From assembly GCF_001465545.3 (NCBI RefSeq), contig NZ_CP013480.3:3038001-3102000 (forward strand): 64,000 bases of DNA. Reading direction: 5' to 3'. The notes under the pieces were generated by a model. The model was not told where the DNA came from, made no database searches, and saw nothing but the letters and a program-made list of their open reading frames with translations. Positions 25,422 to 35,346 of this stretch are shown piece by piece (within the stretch, counting starts at the first letter, position 1; each line of letters starts with the position of its first letter). A program made the position numbers and the translations under genes. This stretch comes from Pandoraea norimbergensis (lineage in GTDB: Bacteria > Pseudomonadota > Gammaproteobacteria > Burkholderiales > Burkholderiaceae).

Positions 25422-26647
25422 CCGGTAGAAAAATTACATCTCACACCCCATCCGATGGCGCACCACCGTCGAAATCGAGTCGCCACGACGTGTCTGTGAC
25501 GGCGGCAGCCTCTCGCCTGCCCGCGCCGCTCGATCCGGCCAAACTTGATGCCGATGCCCGCGATGCGGTCCGCGCCCTCGTCCGGGAAGGCGATTCGCCG
25601 AACACGCGGCAAAGCTATCAATCGGCCATGCGGTACTGGTTGAGTTGGTATCGGCTGCGCTATGGGGCCGCTGGCGATGCAGAAACAGCCTCGCAATCGC
25701 TTGAGATGTCACTGCCGCTATCACCCGCCGTCATCGTGCAATTCGTCGTCGATCACGCCCTGCATCAAGGCAAACAAGGGCTGACGACTGAAATGCCCGC
25801 CGCACTGGACGCCGCGCTCGTCGCCGAAGGCGTCAAGGCACGCCCCGGGCCACCTGCGCTGGCGACAGTGCTGCACAGGGTGAGCGTCATCGCCAAACTC
25901 CACACCTCGCGCGAATTGCCCAACCCCTGCGCGGACCCTGCGGTACGTGAACTGCTCGCCAAAACGCGTCGTGCCTATGCCAAACGCGGTGCGCGCACGA
26001 CGAAGAAAGACGCCCTCACGCGCGAGCCGTTGCGCGCCCTGCTGGCAACGTGCGACGACTCGTTGCGCGGCAAACGCGATCGCGCACTGCTGCTCTTCGC
26101 TTGGGCCAGCGGCGGCCGCCGGCGCTCGGAAGTCGTACGCGCGAGTTGCGAGAACTTGCGACGCACCGGACCGGAAAGTTACGTGTTCACACTCGCATGG
26201 TCGAAGACCAATCAGCACGGCGCCGATCTCGCGGAAAACGACAAACCCGTGACGGGTGCCGCCGCCGCCGCGATGACGGATTGGCTGACGGCCAGCGGTA
26301 TTACCGAGGGCGCCATATTCCGGCGGGTGCGACGCGGCGGCCATGTCGGCGAGCCACTCTCGGAAGCCGCCGTACGCGATATCGTGCGCGAGCGTTGCCA
26401 ACTCGCAGGCCTTGAAGGGGACTTCTCCGCGCACTCCCTGCGCTCCGGGTTTGTCACCGAAGCGGCACACCAGCAAGTGCCGTTGGCCGAGACCATGGCG
26501 ATGACCGGGCACACCAGCGTGGCGACCGTCGTCGGCTACTTCCGCCGGGCCGACATGGCACGTTCACGGGCTGCCGACTTGATGGGAGCCCCCGATACGG
26601 CGAACGATGCAGCGGATAACAACGCCGACGATTCGCGCAACGCCTGA
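25418..26647 (+). CDS. Tyrosine recombinase/integrase-like protein
   Basis: The 409-residue protein has an N-terminal SAM-like core-binding domain at about 45-175 (ALVREGDSPNTRQSYQSAMRYWLSWY) and a catalytic domain at about 195-385. The catalytic set is complete: Arg in GGRRRSEVVR near 236, Lys in WSKTNQ near 263, HSLR near 339-342, His in TGHTS near 365 and Tyr in VVGYF near 374. It should cut and rejoin DNA, but no phage, integron or cassette lies beside it. No ribosome-binding site precedes the ATG at 25418, so a leaderless message or a later start is possible. It diverges from the KfrA-like gene. Confidence 0.85.
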   Translation: MSGRKITSHTPSDGAPPSKSSRHDVSVTAAASRLPAPLDPAKLDADARDAVRALVREGDSPNTRQSYQSAMRYWLSWYRLRYGAAGDAETASQSLEMSLPLSPAVIVQFVVDHALHQGKQGLTTEMPAALDAALVAEGVKARPGPPALATVLHRVSVIAKLHTSRELPNPCADPAVRELLAKTRRAYAKRGARTTKKDALTREPLRALLATCDDSLRGKRDRALLLFAWASGGRRRSEVVRASCENLRRTGPESYVFTLAWSKTNQHGADLAENDKPVTGAAAAAMTDWLTASGITEGAIFRRVRRGGHVGEPLSEAAVRDIVRERCQLAGLEGDFSAHSLRSGFVTEAAHQQVPLAETMAMTGHTSVATVVGYFRRADMARSRAADLMGAPDTANDAADNNADDSRNA

Positions 26648-26839
26648 CACCAATCGCCACTGCCCGCCACCCCGTTATTTCAGACGGGTCGCTGGCACAA
26701 AGATGCATTTCAGTGGTATCTTTATTGCGTTGGACGTATGCCATAGTGGACATACTCCCTGCTTTGTCGGCTCGACCCCGGCGGCTTCACGGCTGCCGCC
26801 CCCAACGACCCCACCGACCATTGAAAGGTGCAGATCGCC

Positions 26840-27961
26840 ATGCGTAGCTCCCTCGCTTCTCACCCGCTCACCGAACGTCTCGGCTTGCTCACCCCGATCA
26901 TTCAGGCACCCATGGCCGGCACCTCGACGCCCGCACTGGCCGCTGCCGTCTCGAACGCTGGCGGACTCGGTTCGCTGGGTGTCGCGTCGGGGAACGCCGA
27001 AACCGCGCGCAAAGCCATTCATGACACGCGCGCCCTCACGCGCAAGCCGTTCAACGTCAACCTCTTCTGTCACGCCCCCGCCAAGCTCGACACGTCGCGC
27101 GACGCGGCGTGGCTAGCCTATCTCGCTCCCGAATTCGCCCGCTTCGACGCCACACCGCCCGCCACGCTCAGCGAGATCTACCTGAGCTTTGTCGCCGACG
27201 ACGCCATGTTCGAGATGCTGCTCGAAGAGCGCCCGGCCGTCGTCAGCTTCCACTTCGGCTTGCCCTCGCAAGCCAAGATCGATGCGCTGCACGCCGCAGG
27301 CATCACGTTGTTCGCCACGGCAACCAATCTGGCCGAAGCGCGCGCGGTGGAAGCCGCCGGCATCGACGCGGTCGTCGCGCAAGGTTATGAAGCCGGCGGT
27401 CATCGTGGACGCTTCGAGGATCTTGGCGATCGCGTGCCGACGGATGACGAACAACTGGGCACGCTGGCATTGGTGCGTCTGCTCGTGACGCACACGTCGC
27501 TGCCGGTGATTGCGGCCGGTGGCATCATGGACGGCGCAGGTATCGCAGCCGTTCTGGCCCTTGGCGCACAGGCGGCGCAACTTGGCACGGCCTTTGTGGG
27601 CTGCCCCGAGTCAGCCGCCGACGCGGCGTATCGCGAACGATTGACCGGTGGTCATCCGCCGCGCACCGCGATGATTCGTGCGATCTCCGGCCGTCCGGCG
27701 CGCGGCTTCGCCAACCGCCTGTACGAACTCGAAGAAGCGACCGAGCGTCCGCTGCTTCCCGCCTATCCGGTGACGTACGACGCGGGCAAGGCACTCAATG
27801 CCGCGGCCAAAGCCAAGGGCAACAGCGATTACGCCGCCCAGTGGGCCGGTCAAGCCGCCCCGTTGGCCCGATCAATGCCTGCGGCAGAACTCGTGGGCGT
27901 GTTGCGCGCCGAGCTGCATGAAACGTTCGACGCCCTGCGCGAACTGGCCGACACGCTTTGA
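26840..27961 (+). CDS. Nitronate monooxygenase (2-nitropropane dioxygenase family)
   Basis: The 373-residue FMN-dependent TIM-barrel protein has the family signatures [30 protein letters not shown] at the N-terminus, [11 protein letters not shown] with the catalytic His near residue 192, and [30 protein letters not shown] for phosphate binding. It should oxidise alkyl nitronates such as propionate-3-nitronate. The ATG at 26840 is preferred over an in-frame GTG 12 bp upstream because AAAGG is better spaced for it. A close paralogue follows after 14 bp. Confidence 0.9.
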   Translation: MRSSLASHPLTERLGLLTPIIQAPMAGTSTPALAAAVSNAGGLGSLGVASGNAETARKAIHDTRALTRKPFNVNLFCHAPAKLDTSRDAAWLAYLAPEFARFDATPPATLSEIYLSFVADDAMFEMLLEERPAVVSFHFGLPSQAKIDALHAAGITLFATATNLAEARAVEAAGIDAVVAQGYEAGGHRGRFEDLGDRVPTDDEQLGTLALVRLLVTHTSLPVIAAGGIMDGAGIAAVLALGAQAAQLGTAFVGCPESAADAAYRERLTGGHPPRTAMIRAISGRPARGFANRLYELEEATERPLLPAYPVTYDAGKALNAAAKAKGNSDYAAQWAGQAAPLARSMPAAELVGVLRAELHETFDALRELADTL

Positions 27962-27975
27962 GCGCGGAGTAACCC

Positions 27976-29079
27976 ATGACAACGACGCTTCGCCTCACTG
28001 AACGCCTTGGCCTGACCACACCGATCATTCAGGCACCGATGGCGGTGGCTTCCACACCGGCACTTGCGGCTGCCGTCTCCAACGCCGGTGGCCTTGGCTC
28101 TCTGGCCGTCGGTAATATTGACGCCACGGCGGCACGCAACATCATCCGCCAGACGCGCGCACTGACCGACCGACCGTTTAACGTCAACGTCTTCACGCAC
28201 GTGCCGGCCAAGGCCGACGCGGCGCGCGAAGCCGCATGGCTCGACTATCTGGCGCCGGAGTTCGCACGATTCGACGCGAAGCCGCCCGCGTCGCTGCGCG
28301 AAATCTATCTGAGCTTCGTGGAAGACGTGGCGATGTACGAGATGTTTCTCGAAGAACGCCCGGCCGTCATCAGCTTCCACTTCGGTTTGCCCCCGCAAGA
28401 CTGGATCGATGCGTTGCAAGCAGCGGGCATCGTACTGTTCGCCAGCGCCACGAACGAAGAAGAGGCTGCCGCCATCGAGGCGGCCGGCATCGATGCCATC
28501 GTCGCGCAAGGCTGGGAAGCGGGCGGGCATCGCGGACGCTTCAACGACGAAGGCGACCGTCAACGCACGCAAGACGAACAGTTGGGCACCTTCGCACTGG
28601 TGCGGCGGCTCGTCTCGCTGACGTCGCTACCGGTGATCGCGACGGGCGGCATCATGGACGGCGCAGGCATTGCCGCCGTCCTCGCACTTGGCGCACAGGC
28701 TGCGCAATTGGGCACGGCGTTCTTGCTTTGCCCGGAGTCCAGCGCGGATGCCGCCTATCGCGAAGCGCTCACGCGCAGTGAACCGCCCCGCACCGCGCTG
28801 ATTCGCGCCATCTCGGGCCGCCCGGCACGCGGGTTCGTGAATCGCTTATGGGAACTCGAACAGGCGGCAGGACGCCCGGCGATCCCTGACTATCCGATCA
28901 CGTACGACGCCGGCAAATCGCTCAACGCCGCCGCAAAGGCGCACAAGGACAGCGGCTATGCGGCACAATGGGCCGGGCAAGCGGCACCGCTCGCCCGCGT
29001 GTTGCCCGCAGCAGAATTGCTCGGCGTACTGACGCGAGAAACCCGCGAAGCCATCACGGCGGCGATGCGCGTGTCATGA
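27976..29079 (+). CDS. Nitronate monooxygenase paralogue
   Basis: This 367-residue protein is highly similar along its whole length to the preceding one (for example [77 protein letters not shown]). The active-site His is conserved. It starts at an ATG with GGAG 6 bp upstream and is 14 bp after the first copy, so the pair is a tandem duplication in one operon. Divergence around the substrate side may mean different nitronate preferences. Confidence 0.9.
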   Translation: MTTTLRLTERLGLTTPIIQAPMAVASTPALAAAVSNAGGLGSLAVGNIDATAARNIIRQTRALTDRPFNVNVFTHVPAKADAAREAAWLDYLAPEFARFDAKPPASLREIYLSFVEDVAMYEMFLEERPAVISFHFGLPPQDWIDALQAAGIVLFASATNEEEAAAIEAAGIDAIVAQGWEAGGHRGRFNDEGDRQRTQDEQLGTFALVRRLVSLTSLPVIATGGIMDGAGIAAVLALGAQAAQLGTAFLLCPESSADAAYREALTRSEPPRTALIRAISGRPARGFVNRLWELEQAAGRPAIPDYPITYDAGKSLNAAAKAHKDSGYAAQWAGQAAPLARVLPAAELLGVLTRETREAITAAMRVS

Positions 29080-29147
29080 AACGTCGACAGCAGTAGCCGG
29101 CACCCGCAAGACAGGTAAGTCCCCTTTAGCTTCGGAGACGTCACGGC

Positions 29148-30134
29148 ATGTTCAACGCGATTTTGCTGACGCAATCCGACGGTGCCACGCAGGCCGCCGT
29201 CACCGCACTGGAAGACGATGCACTCCCCACCGATGGCGATGTGCTCGTCGCCATCGACTACTCCACCATCAATTACAAGGACGGTCTGGCGATCACCGGC
29301 CGCGCACCCGTCGTGCGCCACTGGCCGATGGTCGCGGGCATCGATGGCGCCGGTACGGTCCTCGAATCGTCGCATCCCGCGTGGCACAAGGGCGATCGGT
29401 TCGTGCTCAACGGCTACGGCGTCGGCGAGACGCACTGGGGATGTCTGGCACAGAAGGCCCGTCTCAAGGGTGACTGGCTGGTGCGCCTGCCCGGGCGCCT
29501 GACGCCGCGCGATGCGATGGCGATCGGCACCGCCGGCTATACGGCGATGCTGTCGGTGATGGCACTGGAGCGCAGCGGCGTGTCCCCACGGCATGGCGAC
29601 GTGCTGGTGACGGGGGCCTCCGGCGGTGTGGGCTCGGTGGCCATCGCGCTACTCAGTTCGCTCGGTTATCGCGTGGTGGCCTCGACCGGCAAGCTCCACG
29701 AAGCGGACTATCTGAAGACGCTCGGCGCTGCGGAAGTCATCGACCGCAATCTGCTCTCAGACCCCGGCAAACCGCTTCAGAAAGAGCGCTGGGCTGCCGT
29801 GGTCGACTCGGTGGGATCGCACACGCTCGTGAATGCCTGCGCCCAGTTGCGTTATGACGGCGTGGCAACGGCGTGCGGTCTCGCGCAAGGCATGGACTTC
29901 CCGGCCAACATGGCGCCGTTCATCCTGCGCGGCATTACGCTGCACGGGATCGATAGCGTGATGGCCCCGCACGCGCTGCGCGAACAAGCTTGGCAGCGTC
30001 TGGCGCGCGATCTCGAACCGCAAAAACTCGGGGGCATTTCGCACGACGTTAGCCTGCACGACGCCATCGGCATCGGGCAACGCATCGTGAAGGGGGAAAT
30101 TCACGGCCGGGTGGTGGTGGACGTGAATCGCTGA
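29148..30134 (+). CDS. acuI: AcuI/YhdH-family quinone-type oxidoreductase (acrylyl-CoA reductase)
   Basis: The 328-residue zinc-free MDR protein has the AcuI/YhdH marks: VAIDYSTINYKDGLAITGRAPVVRHWPMVAGIDGAGTV, GYGVGETHWGCLAQKARLKGDWLV, and the NADPH-binding VTGASGGVGSVAIALLSSLGYRVVASTGK near residues 151-180. Family enzymes reduce acrylyl-CoA to propionyl-CoA with NADPH. GGAG precedes the ATG. It is 68 bp after the second nitronate monooxygenase and may be in the same transcript. Propionate-3-nitronate and acrylyl-CoA chemistry both lead to three-carbon acids, a suggestive but unproven link. Confidence 0.88.
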   Translation: MFNAILLTQSDGATQAAVTALEDDALPTDGDVLVAIDYSTINYKDGLAITGRAPVVRHWPMVAGIDGAGTVLESSHPAWHKGDRFVLNGYGVGETHWGCLAQKARLKGDWLVRLPGRLTPRDAMAIGTAGYTAMLSVMALERSGVSPRHGDVLVTGASGGVGSVAIALLSSLGYRVVASTGKLHEADYLKTLGAAEVIDRNLLSDPGKPLQKERWAAVVDSVGSHTLVNACAQLRYDGVATACGLAQGMDFPANMAPFILRGITLHGIDSVMAPHALREQAWQRLARDLEPQKLGGISHDVSLHDAIGIGQRIVKGEIHGRVVVDVNR

Positions 30135-30192
30135 AGCGGGGTGCTGGGAAGCCAACGACGCAACGCAGAAACAACCGAAAGCGCGAACCAAG

Positions 30193-30221
30193 CGGGCGGC
30201 CCTCACAGGCCGCCCGTTTTT
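30193..30221 (+). terminator. Rho-independent terminator after acuI
   Basis: A perfect 9-bp GC stem, CGGGCGGCC (30193-30201) and GGCCGCCCG (30208-30216), has a 6-nt loop and is followed by TTTTT (30217-30221). It lies just before the stop of the convergent livF gene. Confidence 0.92.
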
Positions 30222-30224
30222 CGT

Positions 30225-30947
30225 TCAGTGACCGCCGCCGAGATACGCGGCACGCACGGCGTCGTCGTTGCGCAGACGCTCTGCCGGACCGTGCACCGAG
30301 ATGCGGCCGTTTTCCAGCACGTAGCCGTAGTCGGCCACGGCCAGCGCCGCTGCCGCGAACTGTTCGACGAGCAACATCGTCACGCCCTCTGACTTCAGGT
30401 TGCCGATGATGCGAAACACTTCGTCGACCAGAATCGGCGCGAGCCCCATCGACGGCTCATCGAGCAGCACGATGTCCGGGCGCAGCATCACCGCGCGGGC
30501 CATCGCGAGCATCTGCTGCTCGCCGCCCGAAAGCGTACCGGCCAACTGGTTGCGGCGTTCCTTCAGCCGTGGAAACAGATCCATCGCGCGGTCGAGGTCA
30601 GCCGCCACGTCGCCGCGCGGACGGCTGCCGGTCAAGCGCGGAAACGCGCCGAGGCGCAGATTGTCGGTTACCGACATGGTGGCGAAAACACGTCGCCCTT
30701 CCGGCGAGTGCGCGAGGCCGAGCTTGGCGATGCGATGCGAATCGAGCCCGTCGATGCGCTTCTCACCGAGGGTAATTTCACCCGAGGTCGGCTTGATCAT
30801 GCCCGACACGGCGCGCATGGTGGTGGTCTTGCCGGCCCCGTTCGAGCCGATCAGCGTAATGACCTGACCGCCCGGCACATCGATATCGATGCCGTGCAGT
30901 ACCTGCACTTTGCCGTAGCCGGCTTGCAGATTACGAATGGAAAGCAT
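30225..30947 (-). CDS. livF: Branched-chain amino-acid ABC transporter ATPase LivF
   Basis: The 240-residue ABC ATPase shows Walker A GSNGAGKTT near residue 34, the signature LSGGEQQMLAMARA, Walker B IVLLDEPSMGL and a LivF-type ending. LENGRISVHGPAERLRNDDAVRAAYLGG is typical of LivF. It energises uptake through LivH/LivM with the LivG domain encoded upstream. It follows the LivM-LivG gene by 75 bp on the same strand. Confidence 0.93.
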   Translation of the reverse strand: MLSIRNLQAGYGKVQVLHGIDIDVPGGQVITLIGSNGAGKTTTMRAVSGMIKPTSGEITLGEKRIDGLDSHRIAKLGLAHSPEGRRVFATMSVTDNLRLGAFPRLTGSRPRGDVAADLDRAMDLFPRLKERRNQLAGTLSGGEQQMLAMARAVMLRPDIVLLDEPSMGLAPILVDEVFRIIGNLKSEGVTMLLVEQFAAAALAVADYGYVLENGRISVHGPAERLRNDDAVRAAYLGGGH

Positions 30948-31022
30948 AGGAGTTCCGTGAGTTCGTGGCTGCCTGATACGTCACGGGCACCGATCAAGCT
31001 GGTCCCCGTGACATGGCGCGCG

Positions 31023-33011
31023 TCAGTGAGTCGTCGTTGCGCCGCCCAGATAGGCTTCGATCACCTTCGGATCGGCCTGAATCTGTGCCGGCAGCCCTTC
31101 CGCGATCTTCTGCCCGAAGTCGAGCACGGACACCGTCTGGCACGTGCTCATGACCACGTCCATGTGGTGCTCGATCAGGATGACCGTAATGCCGTGGTCG
31201 CGGATCTTGCGAATGATCGTGAGCAACTCGCGAATATCGGGTGCCGTGAGGCCCGCCGCGGGCTCGTCGAGCAACAGCAAGCGCGGGTCGAGCGCGAGTG
31301 CCCGTGCGATCTCCAGCAGACGCTGTTTGCCATACGGCAGATTGCGCGCCTCCTCGTCGGCCAGTGGCGCCAGCCCCACAAACTCCAGCAGCCGCATCGC
31401 CCGTGCACGGGCCCCGCCTTCTTCGCGCTTGTAACGCGGTAGTCGCAACGACACATCGACCAGCGTCGAGCCGAACGTGTGATGCAACCCCACGAGCACG
31501 TTTTCGAGCGCCGTCATTTCGCCGAACAACTGCACGTTCTGGAAAGTCCGTGCCACGCCGGAGAGCGCGATGTCTGCCGACGTACGCCCGGCCAGCGATT
31601 GCCCGGCGAATTCGATGCTGCCCGCCGTGGGCACGTAAATGCCCGTGAGCACGTTCATCATCGTGCTCTTGCCCGAGCCGTTGGGGCCGATCAACCCGTG
31701 AATCGTGCCGCGCTTGACCGTCAGGTCCACCTGATTGAGCGCCTTGAGACCGTCGAACTGCATGAGCAGCTGGCGCACCTTGAGCAACTCCTCCGGGCCG
31801 CTGGCAGCCGCTGCCAGTACCGGGTCGGTGGTGCTCGCCGCGCCCTCGTCGATCTGTGCCGCCGACACGGTGTGCGCCCGGCGGCGGTTCATGACCTTGG
31901 CACGCAGGAAGCCGACGATGCCATCGGGCAGGTAGTACACGACAAACAGAATCATCAGACCGAAAATCGTCAGACGCCAGTCGGTGATGTTGTCGCGCCA
32001 CCACGTCACGCTAGCCAGCGCAATCGTGCCGACAATCGGCACCGCGGCTTTGGCGAGGCTCGTGCGTCCGCGTGCGATGGCGGTGACGGCAACACCCGTG
32101 GTCACCACGGCGATGGCGGTCGCCACGATACGGAAGGTGGCGATGTCATCGAGCAATTGCGGCAACAGCACGATGATGGCCGCCCCCAGCAGCGAGCCGC
32201 TGCGCGTCTTGCGACCGCCCATGATCACGGCGAGCAGGAACAGAATCGTCAACTCGAAGTTGTACGTGTTCGGCGAAATGTATTGCTCGGAGTAGGCGTA
32301 GAGACTGCCCGCGAGCCCGGCAAAACCGGCGCTGATCACGAACGCATACACCTTGTAGCGATACACCGACACGCCCATACAGTCCGACGCCACCGGCGAA
32401 TCGCGCAGTGCCTCGAAGGCACGGCCAAGGTGCGACTTCAGAATGCGATGCGCCACCAGCATGCTCAGCAGCAGCAATACCGCCACCAGCCAGTAGTACT
32501 CGACTTCATCGATCGGATGCCCGCCGATGAGCGGCTTGGTGAGCTTGATGCCGAGTGGCCCCGAGGTGAGGAAGTCCATCTCGTTGATAAGAATCTGGAT
32601 GATGGTGCCGAACGCCAGCGTCACCATGGCCAGATACGGTCCGATCACTCGCAGTGCAGGCAATGCGAGAATCGCGCCGAACGCAGCCGTGACCAGAATG
32701 GCCGCCGGCAGCGCCAGCCAGAGCGAGAGCCCGAGCTTGGCGAAGAACACGCCCGCCACATAGGCGCCGATACCGAACAGGCCGGCGTGGCCCAGCGATA
32801 CCTGCCCCGTGTAGCCCACGACGATATCCAGCCCGAAGAGCAGGATCGCGTAGATCATGATCGTCTCGATCATGTGGATGTAATACGGATTGCCGACGGC
32901 AAGCGGAAAGCCGAACAGCGCGAGAATGCCGACGATGCCCGCAAGCTTGGCGGTCATGCGCAGGCCGCCGAGATCGCCGGCCTCGCGGGAGGTGGTGGTC
33001 TGTGCGGTCAT
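31023..33011 (-). CDS. livMG: LivM-LivG fusion: permease + ATPase of branched-chain amino-acid transporter
   Basis: The 662-residue protein joins two transporter parts. Residues 1-375 are a LivM permease (GLDIVVGYTGQVSLGHAGLFGIGAYVAG, and the EAA-like LGRAFEALRDSPVASDCMGVSVYRYKVYAFVISAGFAGLAGSLYA). Residues 410-662 are a LivG ATPase with GPNGSGKST near 440, YGKQRLLEIARAL and RLLLLDEPAAGL. A linker of about 35 residues (STTDPVLAAAASGPEEL) connects them. Separate genes are the E. coli norm; fusions are known in Burkholderiales. It begins 2 bp after livH. Confidence 0.93.
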   Translation of the reverse strand: MTAQTTTSREAGDLGGLRMTAKLAGIVGILALFGFPLAVGNPYYIHMIETIMIYAILLFGLDIVVGYTGQVSLGHAGLFGIGAYVAGVFFAKLGLSLWLALPAAILVTAAFGAILALPALRVIGPYLAMVTLAFGTIIQILINEMDFLTSGPLGIKLTKPLIGGHPIDEVEYYWLVAVLLLLSMLVAHRILKSHLGRAFEALRDSPVASDCMGVSVYRYKVYAFVISAGFAGLAGSLYAYSEQYISPNTYNFELTILFLLAVIMGGRKTRSGSLLGAAIIVLLPQLLDDIATFRIVATAIAVVTTGVAVTAIARGRTSLAKAAVPIVGTIALASVTWWRDNITDWRLTIFGLMILFVVYYLPDGIVGFLRAKVMNRRRAHTVSAAQIDEGAASTTDPVLAAAASGPEELLKVRQLLMQFDGLKALNQVDLTVKRGTIHGLIGPNGSGKSTMMNVLTGIYVPTAGSIEFAGQSLAGRTSADIALSGVARTFQNVQLFGEMTALENVLVGLHHTFGSTLVDVSLRLPRYKREEGGARARAMRLLEFVGLAPLADEEARNLPYGKQRLLEIARALALDPRLLLLDEPAAGLTAPDIRELLTIIRKIRDHGITVILIEHHMDVVMSTCQTVSVLDFGQKIAEGLPAQIQADPKVIEAYLGGATTTH

Positions 33012-33013
33012 GG

Positions 33014-33892
33014 TTACACCTTCTTGATCGCGGTCTTGCCGAACAGGCCCGCCGGCTTCACGGCCAGAACGAGCAACAGCAGCACGAGGCCCGGCACATC
33101 TTTGTACCCGGTCGACACATAAAACGCCGTGGTCGTCTCGGCGATGCCGAGAATCAAACCGCCGACGAGCACGCCCATCCCGCTCGAGAGCCCGCCGATG
33201 ATCGCCACCGCGAACGCCTTCAGGCCGAGGACCGCGCCCATCGTGGCACCGGTAAGCGTGAGCGGCGCGACGAGCACGCCCGCAAACGCAGCGGCCATCG
33301 ACGACAGCGCATACGAGAACGTAATGACGAGACTCGTGTTGATCCCCATCAGGCCGGCCGCGTCGCGGTCGTTCGCCGTGGCCACCACGGCCTTGCCGTA
33401 GATCGAGCGGCGGTTGAACAACTCGACGGCCGCCATCATCAGCAGTGCGCCGACGACGACCAGCATTTCCATGGGCAGCACATTGGCGCCCAGCACGCTG
33501 ACGGGGGCTTCGGGCAACGGCGACGGGAATTTCAGATCGTCACGGCCCCAGACGTTTTCCGCCACGTTGCGGAAGATGATGCCCAGCGCAATGGTGGACA
33601 TGATCCAGCCGAATTCGGATTTGATGCGTAAGGCGGGTTTCACGCCGATGCGCTCGACGAACGCGCCCTGCACGAGGCCGAACAGGCACACGATCGGGAT
33701 CATCAGCCAGTAATTGAGACCGAGGGTGTCGACCAGGGTAAGGCCGACCAGTGCGCCGAGCATCAGCGCTTCGCCCTGGCCGAAGTTCAGGGTGCCGGAC
33801 GTCGCAAACGTCAGTTGGTAACCGAAGGCGATCACGGCGTAGATCATCCCCAGCGCGATGCCGCTGAAGATGAGTTGAATCAGGATGGTCAT
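33014..33892 (-). CDS. livH: Branched-chain amino-acid ABC transporter permease LivH
   Basis: The 292-residue permease has about eight helices and the LivH pattern: GIALGMIYAVIAFGYQLTFATSGTLNFGQGEALMLGALVG, then the coupling loop YGKAVVATANDRDAAGLMGINTSLVITFSYALSSMAAAFAGVL. GAGAGG precedes the ATG. It is followed after 2 bp by livMG, so it is firmly in that operon. Confidence 0.93.
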   Translation of the reverse strand: MTILIQLIFSGIALGMIYAVIAFGYQLTFATSGTLNFGQGEALMLGALVGLTLVDTLGLNYWLMIPIVCLFGLVQGAFVERIGVKPALRIKSEFGWIMSTIALGIIFRNVAENVWGRDDLKFPSPLPEAPVSVLGANVLPMEMLVVVGALLMMAAVELFNRRSIYGKAVVATANDRDAAGLMGINTSLVITFSYALSSMAAAFAGVLVAPLTLTGATMGAVLGLKAFAVAIIGGLSSGMGVLVGGLILGIAETTTAFYVSTGYKDVPGLVLLLLVLAVKPAGLFGKTAIKKV

Positions 33893-34119
33893 GCGGTCCT
33901 CTCTCGCGAGTGCGAGCCTACGAGTGATGCACGGGAGGCGTACGGATCACGAGCCTCACGCCGGTCCCGAGTGCCGGCGGCAGGCCGCGGGTGTGGCAAC
34001 GGCGCGCGCGCCAGACCGTTTGCCCGAGTTTTCCCCGTGGGCTTGGGTCGTGGACAGCGCGCGCCGTGGGTCACCCGTCAGGGCTGCATCTGGGTGCAGC
34101 CTGTCGAGCACAGGCAGGC

Positions 34120-35346
34120 TTACTTGCCAGCCACCTTCTCGCGGACCTTGCTGCCGGCCTTCAGGTCGGTGTCGTAGGCATACACGACGCGGCCGCCCTT
34201 CACTTCGCCGAACACCGGAATGTTGGCCGTGATGGCGTCGTGGTCGTCATGCGAGAACGGACGGTCGTAGGTCGTGACCACGCCTTCCACCGGTGCCTTC
34301 AGGTCTTCCAGTGCGGCACGCACCTTCGGGCCATCGGTGCCGCCGGCTTGCTTGATGGCAGCGGCCAGCAGGTAGACCGAGTCGTAGCCTTGCGCTGCCG
34401 AGACCGCCGAGTCGATGCGGTTGTTCTTCGGCTTGAACATGGCCAGATAGGCGTCGATGAAGGCCTTACGCTTAGGCGTGTTCGGCTCCTGAATGAACGT
34501 CTGCGGCATACGGGCGCCTTCGCCGTTCGCACCGGAGTTGTCGATGTAGTTCGCCATCGCGAGCGTCCAGCTGCCGATGATCGGCAGCTTCCAGCCGAGC
34601 TTGGCCATGCCGTTGGCGATCTGCGCCAGTTCCGGGCCAATGCCGTAGGTCAGGATCACATCGGCGCCGGCCTGTTTGGCCTTGAGCAACTGCGCCGTCA
34701 TGTCGACGTCCTTGATGTTGAACTTCTCGACCGCGACCGGTTTGATGCCCTTGGTGGAGAGTGCCTTTTCCAGATCCTCACGACCGAGCTGACCGTAGTT
34801 GGTCGAGTCCGCCAGAATGGCCGGCTTCTTGAAACCACGGCGCGTGATCGCTTCTTCCACGATCATCGGGGCCTGAATGCTGTCCTTGGCGGCGTTACGG
34901 AAGACGTAGTTGTCGGGATACTGCGGGGCCTTGAACTGGTCGGTGATCACCGTGCCCGTGGCCACGTTGTTGAACACCGGAATTTTGGCGTCCTGATAAA
35001 AACGCTGCGAGGCGAGTGCCACGCCGGTGTTGATGTAACCGACGGTGGCGACAACCTTTTCCTTGTTGATGAGCTCTTGGGCGATTTGCACGCCGCGCTC
35101 GTTCTTGGCTTCGTCGTCGCGCTCGACCAGCACGATCTGGCGGCCCAGCACACCGCCCGACTTGTTGATTTCGGCAGCCGCCAGGCGCACGCCGTCACGC
35201 ATGGACACGCCCATCGACGACGAGCCGCCCGTGAACGGCCCGGACACGCCGAGCTTGATCGGGTCGGCGGCGATGGCCAGCGATGCGGTGGTAGCGGAGA
35301 TGGCGAACGCGACAGCGCCTGCCATGAGCTTGAATCGGAATTGCAT
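34120..35346 (-). CDS. livK: Branched-chain amino-acid ABC transporter substrate-binding protein
   Basis: The 408-residue protein has a signal peptide (MQFRFKLMAGAVAFAISATTASLAIA-ADP) and a type I periplasmic binding fold: IKLGVSGPFTGGSSSMGVSMRDGVRLAAAEINKSGGVLGRQIVLVERDDEAKNERGVQIAQELI. It delivers the ligand to LivH/LivM. The ligand is not evident from sequence; this family also binds amides and aromatic acids. It is first in the liv operon, 227 bp before livH. GGAGA precedes the ATG. Confidence 0.92.
   Translation of the reverse strand: MQFRFKLMAGAVAFAISATTASLAIAADPIKLGVSGPFTGGSSSMGVSMRDGVRLAAAEINKSGGVLGRQIVLVERDDEAKNERGVQIAQELINKEKVVATVGYINTGVALASQRFYQDAKIPVFNNVATGTVITDQFKAPQYPDNYVFRNAAKDSIQAPMIVEEAITRRGFKKPAILADSTNYGQLGREDLEKALSTKGIKPVAVEKFNIKDVDMTAQLLKAKQAGADVILTYGIGPELAQIANGMAKLGWKLPIIGSWTLAMANYIDNSGANGEGARMPQTFIQEPNTPKRKAFIDAYLAMFKPKNNRIDSAVSAAQGYDSVYLLAAAIKQAGGTDGPKVRAALEDLKAPVEGVVTTYDRPFSHDDHDAITANIPVFGEVKGGRVVYAYDTDLKAGSKVREKVAGK

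Noticed and set aside
25418..26647. Recombinase as integrase of the prophage at 52.6 kb
   Set aside because: It is 26 kb away, and the prophage carries its own DDE transposase, which replaces a tyrosine integrase in Mu-type phages.
31479..33122. 547-residue plus-strand frame opposite livMG
   Set aside because: Antisense shadow; composition not protein-like.
30225..35346. Liv genes as an operon specific for urea or aromatic acids
   Set aside because: The binding protein family is broad; nothing in the sequence or neighbours fixes another substrate, so only the general call is kept.
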